The position numbers and the translations under genes were made by a program. The notes under the pieces were generated by a model. The model was not told where the DNA came from, did no database searches, and worked only from the letters and a program-made list of their open reading frames with translations. Positions 29,738 through 41,739 of a stretch of 64,000 bases of DNA are shown here, piece after piece (the first letter of the stretch is position 1; each line of letters begins with the position of its first letter). The DNA is from Cranoglanis bouderius (lineage: Eukaryota > Chordata > Actinopteri > Siluriformes > Cranoglanididae): assembly GCA_023630585.1 (NCBI GenBank), contig CM042556.1, positions 535,001-599,000 on the forward strand, given 5' to 3'.

Positions 29738-31158
29738 GAGTTAAATTCTCTCCTTGTCCTTGTATTACTCTGCACACGCGCTCCGTACTGCACCATTAAA
29801 AACCACTGGCATCCAGAATCTGCATATGACTGCAGCGACAGGCTGAGATCTTTAGACAAACTGCAGCCATTCTAAAGGTGAGTTGGTTACTTATCTTGGA
29901 GAAGTTTTCATGAATGGATAAATAGTTATAGCTAGGAATTCCTGTGGGAGCCAGTTAGATTTCCTGCGACATGGGATTAATTTTTTAATTGTATGTGAAA
30001 TCAAACAAGATCTCCTAAATTGTTAGCAGAAGCAAACAGTCTTTACCACTTTGTATTCTGTAAATGACTGAATCTTACGCACGTAATAGCCTTCACTTTG
30101 GTATCTGGATTTCGTTCTATGTGGATTATTTATCATTTGGATGTAAATGTGTGATTCCCCCCCTTCACATAATTTCCACCTAATTAACTGAGGAAGCATG
30201 CAGCTGCACTTAGCGACAGCAGGAGGAAAATCTCTGTCCACAAACTGCCCCCCATCGCTGCACATTATTAGCTTTGCACACTAAGTTGAGATGGTCAATT
30301 GTATTTATAATTACTTGAAAATTAAAGTAAAGTAAACCAGTAACCATGATATGTGCGAATCGTGCTCCCACTGTATTTGCCCTGATGCTAATGGAGTGTC
30401 GCCCAACAGTAACATCAAGCACAAGTGACGTTTGTATAATTGTGTAATGTCATTAACATTAGGTAAACATTTTTGAATGATTACAAAACCAGAAACAGTT
30501 AGCTGTGCAAGCTCTAGTTTGTAGAAGATCTGCTCTCATTTCTGTATTTATATATAAACACTGTATCTTTTCCCTTCCAGTGTTACCAATTCTTTTGGAG
30601 CAGGGGTGTCCAATCTTATCCAGAAAGGGCCAGTGTGGGTGCAGGTTTTCATTCCAACCAAGCAGAAGCCACACCTGAGTCTATTGAAAGCCAAGATCAA
30701 CTGATTAAACAGGTCACCAACCCTGTTCCTGGCGATCTACAATACTGAATAATGTGTAAAAAGCTGTATCTATCTCTTTCATCTGCATTAAACACCACTA
30801 TCTTTTGTTTCTATAGACTCTATCCAGACACTCTAAGGTCTCTCTTCAGCCTGAAGCACCACAAAGTGTTTTGGAAAATGACTGTTTGAAACTTCATATG
30901 AAACAGTTCATATATACAGAACACACTTAATTTTATGGTGTTTTCTGTTTCTATTGTGCTATTTTCAATATGTCTTGTTAGATTTGACTTGTGTTGTCTA
31001 GGTGTATGTTTGTGTTCTTGTTTCCTAGGTTTAACTTGATTTTTGGTTTAGAAAATGTAAGCTTTGCTCTTTTTGATTCCATGTGTTGTATTTTATACTT
31101 CCCTAAGATGCTTACAATTTGTTTAGTTTTTGTTTACTATTATGGTAAAATAGTTTAC
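29738..31158. other. No recognised gene; contains a short dispersed repeat
   Basis: Mostly AT-rich. A stretch at 29790-29875 ends in CTAAAGGTGAGTTGG, which resembles a splice donor, but there is no coding evidence to call an exon. The segment 30600-30720 is described separately. Confidence 0.4.
30600..30720. repeat. Dispersed repeat with GGGTGTCCAATCTTATCC start
   Basis: GCAGGGGTGTCCAATCTTAT, then gggtgcaggttttcattccaa and gaagccacacctga, then gccaagatcaactgattaaa. I recognise this wording as a repeat widespread in fish genomes, but I cannot assign its class from this single copy. Confidence 0.5.
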
Positions 31159-31785
31159 GTTATGTAACACAGACATGTAGGACGGAGGAGGGAGTCAGGA
31201 TGCATGCGCTGGGGAGATGTCAGTAAATGCAGAAAAGTTTATTCTCAAAAAGAGCAGTAATCCAAAAATGCAATAATCCACAGAGTCAGTAATAATCCAA
31301 AAAGACAGGAAAAAACACTCGAAACACGAAAGTAGTCTGCGAACCACAAACACGGAGCTACGGACATCGGAACAAGAACTATGAACACTTTAAACTATAC
31401 TAAACTAAACTAAACTATGATTAACAAAACTAAACTAATACTCCGTGCCGAAGCGGAAACGGAGTGGTGTATTTAAACACATATCAATCATATGTCCAAA
31501 TCACAAACAGCTGACATTAATAAACATGAACCAATGTGAAATGAGGAGGCGGAGACATGACACGAACAAAAACATAAGCACATGGGGAAACACAGGAGGT
31601 GGAGACATGACGTGAATGAACACATGAGAACACATGGCAGAGGTAAACAAAACGTGAGTTCATGAATGAAATGTCCATCGGAGAGTTTTTGAATAGCGCT
31701 GGAAAGCGCGCAGTGGAATGCGGAAGTAGTCGAGTCCACCGCTCGCCTAGCGAGCGACTCAGAGAATGAGGGGAAAACTCTAACA
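31159..31785 (-). mobile_element. Solo LTR related to the zinc-finger Gag family
   Basis: On the minus strand it starts TGTTAGAGTTTTCCCC and ends GTCTGTGTTACATAACG. It shares with the LTRs at 4054, 9019 and 20423 the order: TTCCGCATTCCAC, TTTGTTTAC, CACGTCATGTCTCCACCTCC, a TTTAAATA box, GCACGGAGTATTAG, repeated TTTTTGGATTA-type motifs and AATAAAC. No clear 5-bp duplication is present; the right side abuts a truncated Tc1 element. Confidence 0.8.
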
Positions 31786-32021
31786 TGAAGAGTGATCAGA
31801 TGAATTGCAATTAATTTCAAAGTCCTTCTTTGCCATGGAAATGAACTTAATCCCAAAAAAACATGTCCACTGCATTTCAGCCCTTCCACAAAAGGACCAG
31901 CTGACATCATGTCAGTGATTCTCTCGTTAACACGGGTGAGAGTGTTAATGAGGACAAGGCTGGAGATCACTCTGTCATGCTGATTGAGTTAGAATAACAG
32001 ACTGGAAGCTTTAAAAGGAGG

Positions 32022-32989
32022 GTGGTGCTTGAAATTATTGTTCTTCCTCTGTTAACTATGGTTACCTACAAGGAAACACGTGCAGCCATCATTGCTTTGC
32101 ACAAAAAGGGATTCACAGGCAAGGATATTGCTGCTAGTAGGATTGCACCTAAATCAACCATTTATCGGATCATCAAGACCTTCAAGGAGAGAGGTTCAAC
32201 TGTTGTGAAGAAGGCTTCAGGGTGCCCAAGAAAGTCCAGCAAGTGCCAGGACCGTCTCCTAAAGTTGATTCAGCTGTGGGATCGGGGCACCACCATTGCA
32301 GAGCTTGCTCAGGAATGGCAGCAGGCAGGTGTGAGTGCGTCTGCACGCACAGTAAGGCGAAGACTTTTGGAGGATGGCCTGGTGTCAAGAAGGGCAGCAA
32401 AGAAGCCACTTCTCTCCAGGAAAAACATCAGGGACAGACTGCTATTCTGCAAAAAGTACAGGGAGTTGACTGCTGAGGACTGGGGTAATGTCATTTTCCC
32501 AGATGAATCCCCTTTCTGATTGTTTGGGGCATCTGGACAAAAGCTTGTCTGGAGAGGAAAAGGTGAGCGCTACCATCAGTCCTGTGTCATGCCAACAGTA
32601 AAGCATCCTGAGACCACTCATGTGTGGGGTTGCTTCTCAGCCAAGGGAGTGGGCTCACTCACGATTTTGCCTAAGAACACAGCCATGAATAAAGAATGGT
32701 ACAAAAACATCCTCAGAGAGCGACTTCTCCCAACCATCCAAAAACAGTTTGGTGATGAACAATGCCTTTTCCAGCATGATGGGGCACCTTTCCACAAGAC
32801 AAAAGTGATAACGAAGTGGCTCGGGGAACAAAACATCGACATTTTTGGTCCATGGCCAGGAAACTCCCCAGACCTTAATCCTATTGAGAATTTGTGGTCA
32901 ATCCTCAAGAGGCGGGTGGACAAACAAAAACCCACAAACTCTGACAAACTCCAAGCATTGATTATGCAAGAATGGGCTGCCATCAGTCA
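32022..32989 (+). pseudogene. Tc1-like transposase with nonsense codon and LINE-replaced end
   Basis: The N-terminal part has a helix-turn-helix (KGFTGKDIAASRIAPKSTIY) and a second one near ELAQEWQQAGVSASARTVRR. At 32517-32519, right after PDESPF, a TGA replaces the Arg codon of the sister copies, a C-to-T change at a CpG. The frame then continues through HPETTHVWGCFSAKGVGSL, CLFQHDGAP and NSPDLNPIENLW. At 32990 the frame enters an inverted RTE fragment. The sister copies at 43103 and 54044 show the normal end. Confidence 0.85.
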
Positions 32990-33262
32990 GGATCTTCTTT
33001 TCCTTTCGGCTGTTTCCTTCAGGGGTCGCCACAGGGAATCATCTACCTCCATCTAGCTCTATCCCCTGCATCCTCTTCTCTCAGACAGACTACCTTCATG
33101 TCCTCCTTCACTACATCCATAAACCTCCTCTTTGGTCTTCCTCTCGGCCTCCTGCCTGGCAGCTCTAACCTCAGCATCCTTTTACCGATATATTCACTCT
33201 CCCTCCTCTGAACATGTCCAAACCATCTCAACCTGGCCTCTCTAACTTTGTCTCCAAAGTTA
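32990..33262 (-). mobile_element. RTE LINE 3' fragment inside the Tc1 element
   Basis: On the minus strand it reads RWFGHVQRRESEYIGKRML and the end of the RTE ORF, and on the plus strand it begins with the inverse of the LINE tail (cttcttttcctttcggctgt). It closely matches 29450-29715. The insertion removed about 70 bp of the transposase gene. Confidence 0.85.
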
Positions 33263-33559
33263 GAGAACCGAAAATATTAACTCTTTGCATAAACTTCATG
33301 TAATTGTCAATAAAAGCCATTGACACTTATGAAATGCTTGTGATTATACTTCAGTAACAGTTAGTAACATCTGACAAAAAGATCTAAAAACACTGAAGCA
33401 GTAGACTTTGTGAAAATTAATACTTGTGTCATTCTCAAAACTTTTGGCCACGGCTGTAGTCTATATGGTAATCTTAAACCTCGTAAAACCATGTGACGTC
33501 AGGTCCGCACACGGGCAGTATTTGTTGTGGCAAAAAAATAAAAATAAAAATAGTAGTCT

Positions 33560-33895
33560 CCGGTACAATTTGTGCAGTTTTATAAGGAAATTAGCTGGTA
33601 CATTTCATTGAGCATCTTGCAGAACCAGCCACAGTTCTTCAGGAGACTTTGACTTTCGCAGTTGCTTCTTATTTTTGCAGAAAAACCCAGCAGCCTTCAT
33701 TGTGTGTTTTTGTCTGAAAAGTGGTCTCTTATGCTGCTTTCTTTAATGACATACAAACATTTTTCTGTAACATTTATTTTTTTTGCAAGAAAACTAATGT
33801 TTGGGAATCTAAAATGTTTTTTGTACTGATTTTATAATGTAGAAGTCATAAAAAAGAAACTCTATGACAAAGTTTGTACTGAAAAAATAATACAT
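33560..33895. mobile_element. CAGTACTG-type MITE fragment, inverted
   Basis: The interval shares agctggtacatttcattgag, ggtctcttatgctgctttct and gtactgattttataatgtag with the MITE at 5162-5895, in inverse orientation. The terminal CAGTACTG is missing, so the copy is truncated. Confidence 0.7.
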
Positions 33896-34849
33896 TAAAT
33901 ATTTAATGAGTTAATAGTTTTGCTCATAGAAAATGTATCAGTTCTGTAACAATAGGTGAATAGAGAAAATACTGTTGGAATTCTATATTTATATGATTTT
34001 GATATTTTAATAAAGCAATTTAGACTACATAATTTTTTTATTATTATTTTTTTTATTGTTTTAGGTTAATTAGATTATTGCATCTAGTATCTAGAAGCCA
34101 GCCCACGCCATTTCTGAGATGTGGCCCACATCTGGCCCAGAAGCCAAATTAGCAGTTGTGTGGGCATTTGGGGATATTAAAGGTCAGGGGATACTCATAT
34201 TTACTTTGTTAAAGTCTCGAATACAATTACGACAGCCTCAGGGTGTTCATTTTCCTGCAGTGTTCATGGTCTCATGCAGTCAGCTCTGTATCAAAAACAA
34301 TAATTTCAGTGAACTCTCTTGGTAGCCAGAATGGTCAGCACATGATCATGAGGTACTCTAGGTTGGGGAACAGAAAGACTATGGGAAGTGTATGCACAAA
34401 TGCACAAATGATCTGTAGACCATAAATTATACTCCCTGCTTCTCCTGCAGAGGTCCTTTGTCCTGTCTGCATGGTTCGTGGAGAAATCCAAGGGTGTAAT
34501 TGCTAGGTTTGGTACCTCCTCGAATATATATATTTTTTGAGAAGGGGACTATGTCTCCAGTCTGTTGTTGAAATGAAATCCATGCCATCAGTTCACAGAA
34601 AGAGCATACCAGCTCTCCTCCCCTTTCTCAGGTCTCATTTTCTCATCAGGGTGGCCCAAACAAATGGAGCTACTTCAATGTTGCCAATCAATGCTCAAAG
34701 CTTGGTTTTCTGTAAGTGACAGTCCATCTGATTTCCAGTACTGTTTGACTGTCGTAAGCAAAAGTGCTGATGACATTCAATGCAAAACAAAATACACAAA
34801 ATACTACAAAGAGTATTTGTAGTAAACCTACTATGCCACTGCTGCTTTG
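33896..34849. other. No recognised gene
   Basis: AT-rich from 33900 to 34080; a short self-complementary segment with TGTGGCCCACATCTGGCCCA at about 34119-34138. The rest has no recognised repeat or coding content; part of it may be the 5' half of the Tc1 element that ends at 35211. Confidence 0.4.
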
Positions 34850-35211
34850 CACCTTGGCCTAGCCCAAAGATGTTCCAGCATGACAGTGCCTCTGTGCACA
34901 AAGCAAGGTCCATGAAAGCATGGTATTTGAGTGGCCTGCACAAAGCCCTGACATGAACCACACTGAACACATTTGGGTTTAACTGGAATACCAATGATAG
35001 CCCGGGCCTCCGCACCGGACATCAGTGCATGACTTTACTAATGCTCTTGTGGCTGAACAGGCAAATCCATACAACCATGCTTCAAAATCTAGTGATAAGC
35101 CTTCGCAGAAGAGTGGAGGTTATTATAACAGCACAGGGGGACTAAATCTGGAATGAGATGGCTCATATGAGTATAATAGCCAGGTGTCCACAAACCTTTG
35201 GCTATAGAGTG
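34850..35211 (+). pseudogene. Tc1/mariner transposase C-terminal remnant
   Basis: From 34859 the sequence reads, with frameshifts, MFQHDSASVHKARSMKAWY, then a degraded EWPAQSPDLNP-type region (here GLHKALT, ACAGAGCCCTGAC-like DNA) and LQNLVISLRRRVEVIITAQG. The right end CAGGTGTCCACAAACCTTTG ... atagagtg matches a common fish Tc1/mariner terminus. The left end was not found. Confidence 0.65.
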
Positions 35212-35340
35212 TATTTTAGGTTATATAACTAGGCCTAATCAGTTCAGTGTAAATCATGCTGACAATATGCCATCCATTCTCATAGATTTTGGACTGAATA
35301 TTAAGATTATTAGATATATGTATTTTATAATTTATATATA

Positions 35341-36809
35341 CAGAATCTCACAAAAGTGAGTACACCCCTCACATTTTTGTAAATATTTTATTATATCTTT
35401 TTAAATTTGCTGTCCCCTCAAAATAACTCAACACACAGCCATTAATGTCTAAACCACTGGTAACAAAAGTGAGTACACCCCTAAGTGACAATGCCCATAC
35501 TGGGCCCAATTAGCCATTTGACCTCCCCAATGTCATGTGACTCATCAGTGTTACAAGGTCTCAGGTGTGAATGGGGAGCAGGTGTGTTAAGTTTGGTGCT
35601 ATCGCTCTCACACTCTCTCATACTGGTCACTGGAAGTTCAACATGGCACCTCATGGCAAAGAACTCTCTGAGGATCTGAAAAAAAGAATTGTTGCTCTAC
35701 ATAAAGATGGCCTAGGCTATAAGATTGCCAACACCCTGAAACTGAGCTGCAGCACGGTGGCCAAGACCATACAGCAGTTTAACAGGACAGGTTCCACTCA
35801 GAACAGGCCGCGCCATGGTCACCCAAAGAAGTTGAGTGCACATGGTCAGCATTATATCCAGAGGTTGGCTTTGCAGAATAGATGTATGAGTGCTGCCAGC
35901 ATTGCTGCAGAGGTTGAAGGGGTGGGGGGTCAGCCTGTCTGTGCTCAGACCATACGCCGCACACTGCATCAAATTGGTCTGCATGGCTGTCGTCCCAGAA
36001 GGAAGCCTCTTCTAAAGATGATGCACAAGAAAGCCCGCAAACAGTTTGCTGAAGACAAGCAGACTAAGGACATGGATTACTGGAACCATGTCCTGTGGTC
36101 TGATGAGACCAAGACAAACTTATTTGGTTCAGATGGTGTCAAGCGTGTGTGGCGGCAACCAGGTGAGGAGTACAAAGACAAGTGTGTCTTGCTTTTAGTC
36201 AAACATGGTGGTGGGTGTGTCATGGTCTGGGGCTGCATGAGTTCTGCCGGCACTGGGGAGTGTACTGTGACATGTACTGTGACATACTGAAGCAGAGCAT
36301 GATCCCCTCCCTTCGGAAACTGGACCGCAAGGCAGTATTCCAACATGATAACGACCCCAAACACACCTCCAAGACGATCACTGCCTTGCTAAGGCCAAAC
36401 AGAAGGTGGAGGAGCTCAAGGTCTCTAACATCCACCAGCTCTGTGATATCGTCATGGGGGAGTGGAAGAGGACTCCAGTGGCAACCTGTGAAGCTCTGGT
36501 GAACTCCATGCCCAACAGGGTTAAGGCAGTGCTCGAAAATAATGGTGGCCACACAAAATATTGACACTTTGGGTCCAATTTGGACATTTTCACTTAGGGG
36601 TGTACTCACTTTTGCTGCCAGCGGTTTAGACATTAATGGCTGTGTGTTGAGTTATTTTGAGGGGACAGCAAATTTACACAGTTATACAAGCTGTACACTC
36701 ACTACTTTACATTGTAGCAAAGTGTCATTTCATCAGTGTTGTCCCATGAAAAGATATAATAAAATATTTACAAAAATGTGAGGGGTGTATTCACTTTTGT
36801 GAGATACTG
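35341..36809 (+). mobile_element. Tc1-like (DD34E-type) transposon
   Basis: It starts CAGAATCTCACAAAAGTGAG and ends with the inverse (cacttttgtgagatactg) followed by TA. Inverted repeats extend inwards (acacccctcacatttttgta against its inverse near 36770). A sister copy lies at 40491-41728. Confidence 0.9.
35571..36535 (+). pseudogene. Tc1-like transposase, frameshifted and deleted
   Basis: The frame 35571-36290 codes for an upstream leader and then MAPHGKELSEDLKKRIVALH (probable true start at 35643), the helix-turn-helix, TGSTQNRPRHGHPKKLSAHG and NHVLWSDETKTNLFGSDG (first catalytic Asp). A frameshift occurs near 36280. The next frame has VFQHDNDPKHTSKTITALL (second catalytic Asp), but the DLNPIEHLW-type region with the third acid is deleted at about 36390. 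Inactive. Confidence 0.85.
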
Positions 36810-36851
36810 TATATGATAATTTACATATTAAATAGATAGATAGTTTTATAT

Positions 36852-36852
36852 T

Positions 36853-36938
<86 letters not shown>
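36852..36938. repeat. (TA)n microsatellite
   Basis: About 43 TA units, close to the right end of the Tc1 element. Confidence 0.95.
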
Positions 36939-36944
<6 letters not shown>

Positions 36945-37421
36945 TTTGTAGCAAACTAATTGTTATCTTTAAAGTACAGTTATGGCATACACCTAGACGC
37001 ATTCCAGAAAAGTTAAAGGAAGCTAATTAAATTGTATTCTGATCTCTTAGGTGGGTCATAAATCATATATAAACATGAATAGGCTGAACAACCCAAAAAT
37101 AAGGTTAAAATGACCCCTTAATGAACCAAGCTGGTTCTTACTGAACTAGCTTTCAGTTAGTAAAAGTATATAACCTAATGGTCTGTAGTCATCCCAACAT
37201 GTCTTCTATTATACAGTGACCAAACACTGGGTTACAGAAATGACCCAAATTAAGATCATCAATTAAAACAGCATTTTTAGAGTATAGGACTTCACATGAC
37301 CCTACTCCTTTGAAAAATTATGAATGGCTAAGGGTAGGGTAAGGTTAGGGTATTTGTTGGTTTTCTTATAACTTAATTTAAATGAATTCCAATTAATCAG
37401 TTCTCCTCTGTTATAGCCTAT
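36939..37421. other. No recognised gene
   Basis: AT-rich spacer; a short GGGTAGGGTAAGGTTAGGG string at about 37329 is too brief to be a telomeric array. Confidence 0.5.
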
Positions 37422-37923
37422 TGTCAGGGATTTCCCCCTGGGGGCTGAGCGCTGCATGTCGAAGCTTGCATAAGCAGTGCTCGTTTCCGGGTTATGTCTT
37501 TATGTTGCCATGTGTGTTTTTGTTTTGATTCATGTCCTGTCTTCACCCATGTCTTGTCATTGGTTGTCTCCCTAATGTGTCCTGATCATTCTCATCTGTT
37601 TCCATTTGCTGTTTTAATTAGTTTGCGTATTTAAACCCCCGCAAGTGTCTTTGTTCTTCTCAAAGTAATGATTCAGTGTTTTGCCGCCTGATCTGTGCCA
37701 AGCCTTTTGTCCAGAGTTTGTTGTTCTGTTTTGGGTTTTTTGACATTTCAACTGTTTATTGTTTCTCGTGTTTGGTTTTCCTAGTTGGCTGTTTGTTCAT
37801 CACCTGACCCATGCCTGACTTAAACGTCGATTCTTCTTTACGTTACTGGATTTGTCTGCCTGCCTCTCTAAAATAAAATGCTTTAACTGTATTTACATCA
37901 ATCTGCACTCTCATTACATGACA
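37422..37923 (+). mobile_element. Solo LTR, Ty3-like
   Basis: The 502-bp sequence runs from TGTCAGGGATTTCC to TCATTACATGACA, with inverted TGTCA/TGACA ends. It has a CATTGGTTGTCTCC box, a TATTTAAA box near 37628, and an AATAAAA signal near 37872. It is not closely related to the LTRs at 4054 or 31159, though the layout is alike. No internal region and no clear target duplication. Confidence 0.75.
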
Positions 37924-38590
37924 TCTGTGAGTTTTGTTTGATACTGGGCTGCTCTTCTCAGTCTACTCTTATACTGACAGTGTTATGCTCACAAGCAGTG
38001 ACATACTGCTAAACCCAAGTCATGTTGCATGCATACAGACAAAACAGTGAATGGTAATGTGACAAACATAAGTCTGTCTGAATACATTCATGGATACACA
38101 AACACACCCACAAGACATGTTTCAAAATAGTGATGTACTGCCGAATACATGTCGCACTCCGATGCATTCTCCCTAAGGATTATTATATAGCTAGCAGAAC
38201 TGCTACTTGGCATAAGGCTAGTGTTGTGCTCAGAATAGCACATATCAGGAAATATGAATTTGCATTCACACAGCTCCTAATGTATACAGGTCGCTGACCC
38301 ACAATGTGCAGGGTTAGAGCACAGTGTGTATTCGTGAGTGTGTACAGACTGTTAAGGAACTGCATACACACACATGCTTACCAACTGTCTGCATTTCACT
38401 GCAGCCACACACACACACACACACACACACACATTTTGTCCTCTCAGGATTAGTGATAACGAGCATGCTAAGTGTATTTTTTTCTATTTCCAGATTAAAA
38501 AGTGTAAAACATTCAGAGAGAGGCAATTAACTCACAGCCTGCTTGCCTATCTGCTGCTAAGTGTTCGTTGTACAATAGTTTGAATTGATT
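37924..38590. other. No recognised gene; (CA)n tract
   Basis: Ordinary AT-rich sequence with a (CA)n microsatellite at about 38406-38433. Confidence 0.5.
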
Positions 38591-38762
38591 TTGAGTGTGG
38601 ATGTATTTTGTAGACATTTAATAGACATTTTTTGTGTGGACATATTCTATGCAGGATGCATGGTGATTGTTGTATCACTACAGCAATCACCATGCATCCT
38701 GCATAGAATATGTCCACACAAAAAATGTTTATTAAATGTCTACAAAATACATCCACACTCAA
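38591..38762. repeat. Large palindrome, 79-bp arms
   Basis: Arms 38591-38669 and 38684-38762 are inverse copies with a single mismatch (atagac against the inverse of gtttat), around a 14-bp centre. Because of this the plus and minus strands carry almost identical open frames. No target duplication or transposon ends are visible. Confidence 0.9.
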
Positions 38763-39479
38763 AGTTCACTTCACTGAATGACTAATAAGAAGCTAATTAA
38801 CAACAAGTAGGCAAGATAGTCAACCATTATTACTATTTTTCAAATATTTTTTGGTCCTCACAATGTCCATCTGAGTAGAATGAACAGAGCATAGAGGAGC
38901 TCTGAGAGTGACATTTTAGAAATGCACCAGATTCCAAAGCAGCACACCTGTAAAGCTAAATAATATCCACTCTGTCCTGTGAAGAACCAGTGAGAAAGAA
39001 GTGAGAAATAATATTCTGTATTCTGCTTATGATGATTCTATGTTTGTAAAAACATTTTGACTATCATTAATAATCCATAAACATATGATAATTTAGTCTA
39101 TAAGCAATAATCCTTGTAGTCAACCAGACAGCCTCCAATACAATACATATATTGTTTCAGATGAACAGAAAAAAAGTACATAATAAAAAGAATTAATGAA
39201 AAGGAGAGAAAAAAATAAAGAACAATTAAAGAAAAGGAAAGAAAAAATGTGAGTCACTCATTGTTCTTGGCTGACCCAGTGGTGTGTTGCAGTGAGTACT
39301 ATCCTCTGCTGCACCATAAAGAAAATAAAAAGAAAAGCAAAGGAATCAATCCAGAGAAGGCACAAGTGTGCGGGTTTAAACCCCTCTGTGAGCCGGCCTG
39401 CCTGGGGCATACAGACAGCTAATCCTGCCCCATGAGACCACCAACAGCAGTGCTGTTTCTCTGCACAGAGAGACAGACA

Positions 39480-39480
<1 letters not shown>

Positions 39481-39530
<50 letters not shown>
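39481..39530. repeat. (CA)n microsatellite
   Basis: About 25 uninterrupted CA units. Confidence 0.95.
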
Positions 39531-39532
<2 letters not shown>

Positions 39533-39965
39533 TATTTATTAAATATCTTTTCGAAGTATTTCCTTTGAATACATATAATACTTACATATCTAAATAATGC
39601 TATGTATACATTTAGACTTTTATTTTTTTAAATAAAAGCTGCAGTTTTTGTATAAAGGCAGGTGTCCTTACTGCCAAGTACTGTATTCATATCAATGTCA
39701 GAACATTTGGTGCTATTGCTTTTCCTGTAGACCTTCTGCATCTCTGCAGAAGGTCTGAAATGTACATACCTAGGTACTCAGCTGAGCAAGATCATTGCTG
39801 TACAGATTTGTCAGACGTGTATAACTCCATGGAGAGGAGAGTGTAAGACACTACTGACATGCTCACACACTTGACTGACCAGCCTCCCCAGTGACACATG
39901 CATTATGGAGCAGGACCACAGTACAGTAGTAATGGAGTTTGTAGTTGCATGTGTCCCATGTGTCA

Positions 39966-39999
<34 letters not shown>

Positions 40000-40005
40000 T
40001 GTGTG
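39966..40005. repeat. (GT)n microsatellite
   Basis: About 20 GT units with one TATG interruption. Confidence 0.95.
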
Positions 40006-40490
40006 ACGGGTGTACACTAGCTTGCAGCAATATAAAATGTAATAGTTTCCATCGAAGACACACCATCTGTGTGTGTTAAAAAAATTATGGCCTAGTCTAC
40101 ACTTCTGCTTGAGTTTAGCCAAAAAAAGAAAAAAAGGTCTCTGTATACGATAGTTCAAAAGCAGGATGGAATTTAATGAACTACATGTACTCTCGTTACA
40201 GTACTTGAGTACATGGTTCAGGATGATGGTACTATTTTGAGTATAATTAAATCATAATACTTTACTTTACTTGAGTAGTTTAAAAATAAAATATTAAATT
40301 TCAATATTTACTACTAAGCATTACTACTTACTCAGTAACTAGTAGTATGTTAGGAGGGTTCACTATTAATTAAGCAGTTACTGATTTAATTACAGTGGTG
40401 CTTGAAAGTTTGTGTACAAATGGAGGAAATTCATGACCATTGTTACCCTCCCCAGGAGTGGTCGACTAACAAAGATCACTCCAAGATGTA

Positions 40491-41728
40491 CAGTATCTCA
40501 CAAAAGTGAGTATACCCCTAAGTGAAAATGTCCAAATTGGGCCCAATTAGCCATTTTCCCTCCCCGGTGTCATGTGACTAATTAGTGTTACAAGGTCTCA
40601 GGTGTGAATGGGGAGCAGATATGTTAAGTTTGGTGTTATCGCTCTCACACTCTTTCATACTGGTCACTGGAAGTTCAACATGGCACCTCATGGCAAAGAA
40701 CTCTCTGAGGATCTGAAAAAAAGAATTGTTGCTCTACATGAAGATGGCCTAGGCTATAAGAAGATTGCCGGCACCCTGAAACTGAGCTGCAGCACAGTGG
40801 CCAAGACCATACAGCGGTTTAACAGGACAGGTTCCACTCAGAACAGGCCGCGCCATGGTCGACCAAAGAAGTTGAGTGCACGTGCTCAGCATTATATCCA
40901 GAGGTTGGCTTTGCAGAATAGACGTATGAGTGCTGCCAGCATTGCTGCAGAGGTTGAAGGGGTGGGGGGTCAGCCTGTCTGTGCTCAGACCATACGCCGC
41001 ACACTGCATCAAATTGGTCTTCATGGCTGTCGTCACAGAAGGAAGCCTCTTCTAAAGATGATCCACAAGAAAGCCCACAAATTGTTTGCTGAAGACAAGC
41101 AGACTAAGGACATGGATTACTGGAACCATGTCCTGTGGTCTGATGAGACCAAGATAAACTTATTTGTTTCAGATGGTGTTAAGCGTGTGTGGCGGCAATC
41201 AGGTGAGGAGTACAAAGACAAGTGTGTCTTGCCTACAGTCAAACATGGTGGTGAGTGTGTCATGGTCTGGGGCTGAACGAGTGCTGCCGGCACTGGGGAG
41301 CTAATGCCAACATGTACTGTGACATACTGAAGCAGACCATGATCCCCTCCCTTCGGAAACTGGGCCGCAGGGCAGTATTCCAACATGATAATGACCCCAA
41401 ACACACCTCCAAGACGACCACTGCCTTGCTAAAGAAGCTGAGGGTAAAGGTGATGGACTGGCTAAGCATGTCTCCAGACCTAAACCCTTTGACCATCTGT
41501 GGGGCATCCTCAAACGGAAGGTGGAGGAGCACAAGGTCTCTAACATCCACCAGCTCTGTGATGTCATCATGGAGGAGTGGAAGAGGACTCCAGTGACAAC
41601 CTGTGAAGCTCTGGTGAACTCCATGCCCAACAGGATTAAGGCAGTGCTGGAAAATAATGGTGGCCACACAAAATATTGACACTTTGGGCCCAATTTGGAC
41701 ATTTTCACTTAGGGGTGTACTCACTTTA
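40491..41728 (+). mobile_element. Tc1-like (DD34E-type) transposon, right end trimmed
   Basis: It starts CAGTATCTCACAAAAGTGAG after TA and ends within the inverse (aggggtgtactcacttt). It is a sister of the element at 35341. Its right end abuts the truncated 3' LTR of the large ERV. Confidence 0.88.
40608..41680 (+). pseudogene. Tc1-like transposase, frameshifted
   Basis: The frame 40608-41276 holds MAPHGKELSEDLKKRIVALH (likely start at 40680), the two helix-turn-helix regions and NHVLWSDETKINLFVSDG (first catalytic Asp), and ends at a stop after CVMVWG. The next frame has VFQHDNDPKHTSKTTTALLK (second catalytic Asp) and MDWLSMSPDLNP, followed by a frameshift at the position of the third acid (PLTICG in place of PIEHLWG). 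Inactive. Confidence 0.85.
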
Positions 41729-41739
41729 TATACATATAT

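Larger units (their letters stand above)
31786..33456 (+). mobile_element. Tc1-like (DD35E-type) transposon, left end lost and C-terminus replaced
   Basis: The right end (cttttggccacggctg, 33441-33456) matches the ends of the elements at 42882 and 53868. The left end starts inside the inverted repeat at tgaagagtgatcagatgaat, just after the solo LTR, so its outer 100 or so bases are missing. Inside, a piece of an RTE LINE (32990-33262) replaces about 70 bp of the transposon. Confidence 0.85.
38763..40490. other. No recognised gene; microsatellites
   Basis: AT-rich sequence with (CA)n at 39481-39530 and (GT)n at 39966-40005. A short region around 39250-39480 has balanced composition, but no domain is recognised. 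Confidence 0.5.

Noticed and set aside
29790..29890. Possible first exon with a GTGAGT donor at about 29876
   Set aside because: A single donor-like hexamer with no coding frame, acceptor or promoter evidence.
31150..31795. Target duplication for the solo LTR at 31159
   Set aside because: The five bases on either side do not match, and the right flank is a truncated Tc1 end.
37325..37350. Telomere-like GGGTAGGGTAAGGTTAGGG
   Set aside because: Fewer than four imperfect units; not an array.
38547..38785. Nearly identical small proteins on both strands
   Set aside because: A consequence of the palindrome at 38591-38762.
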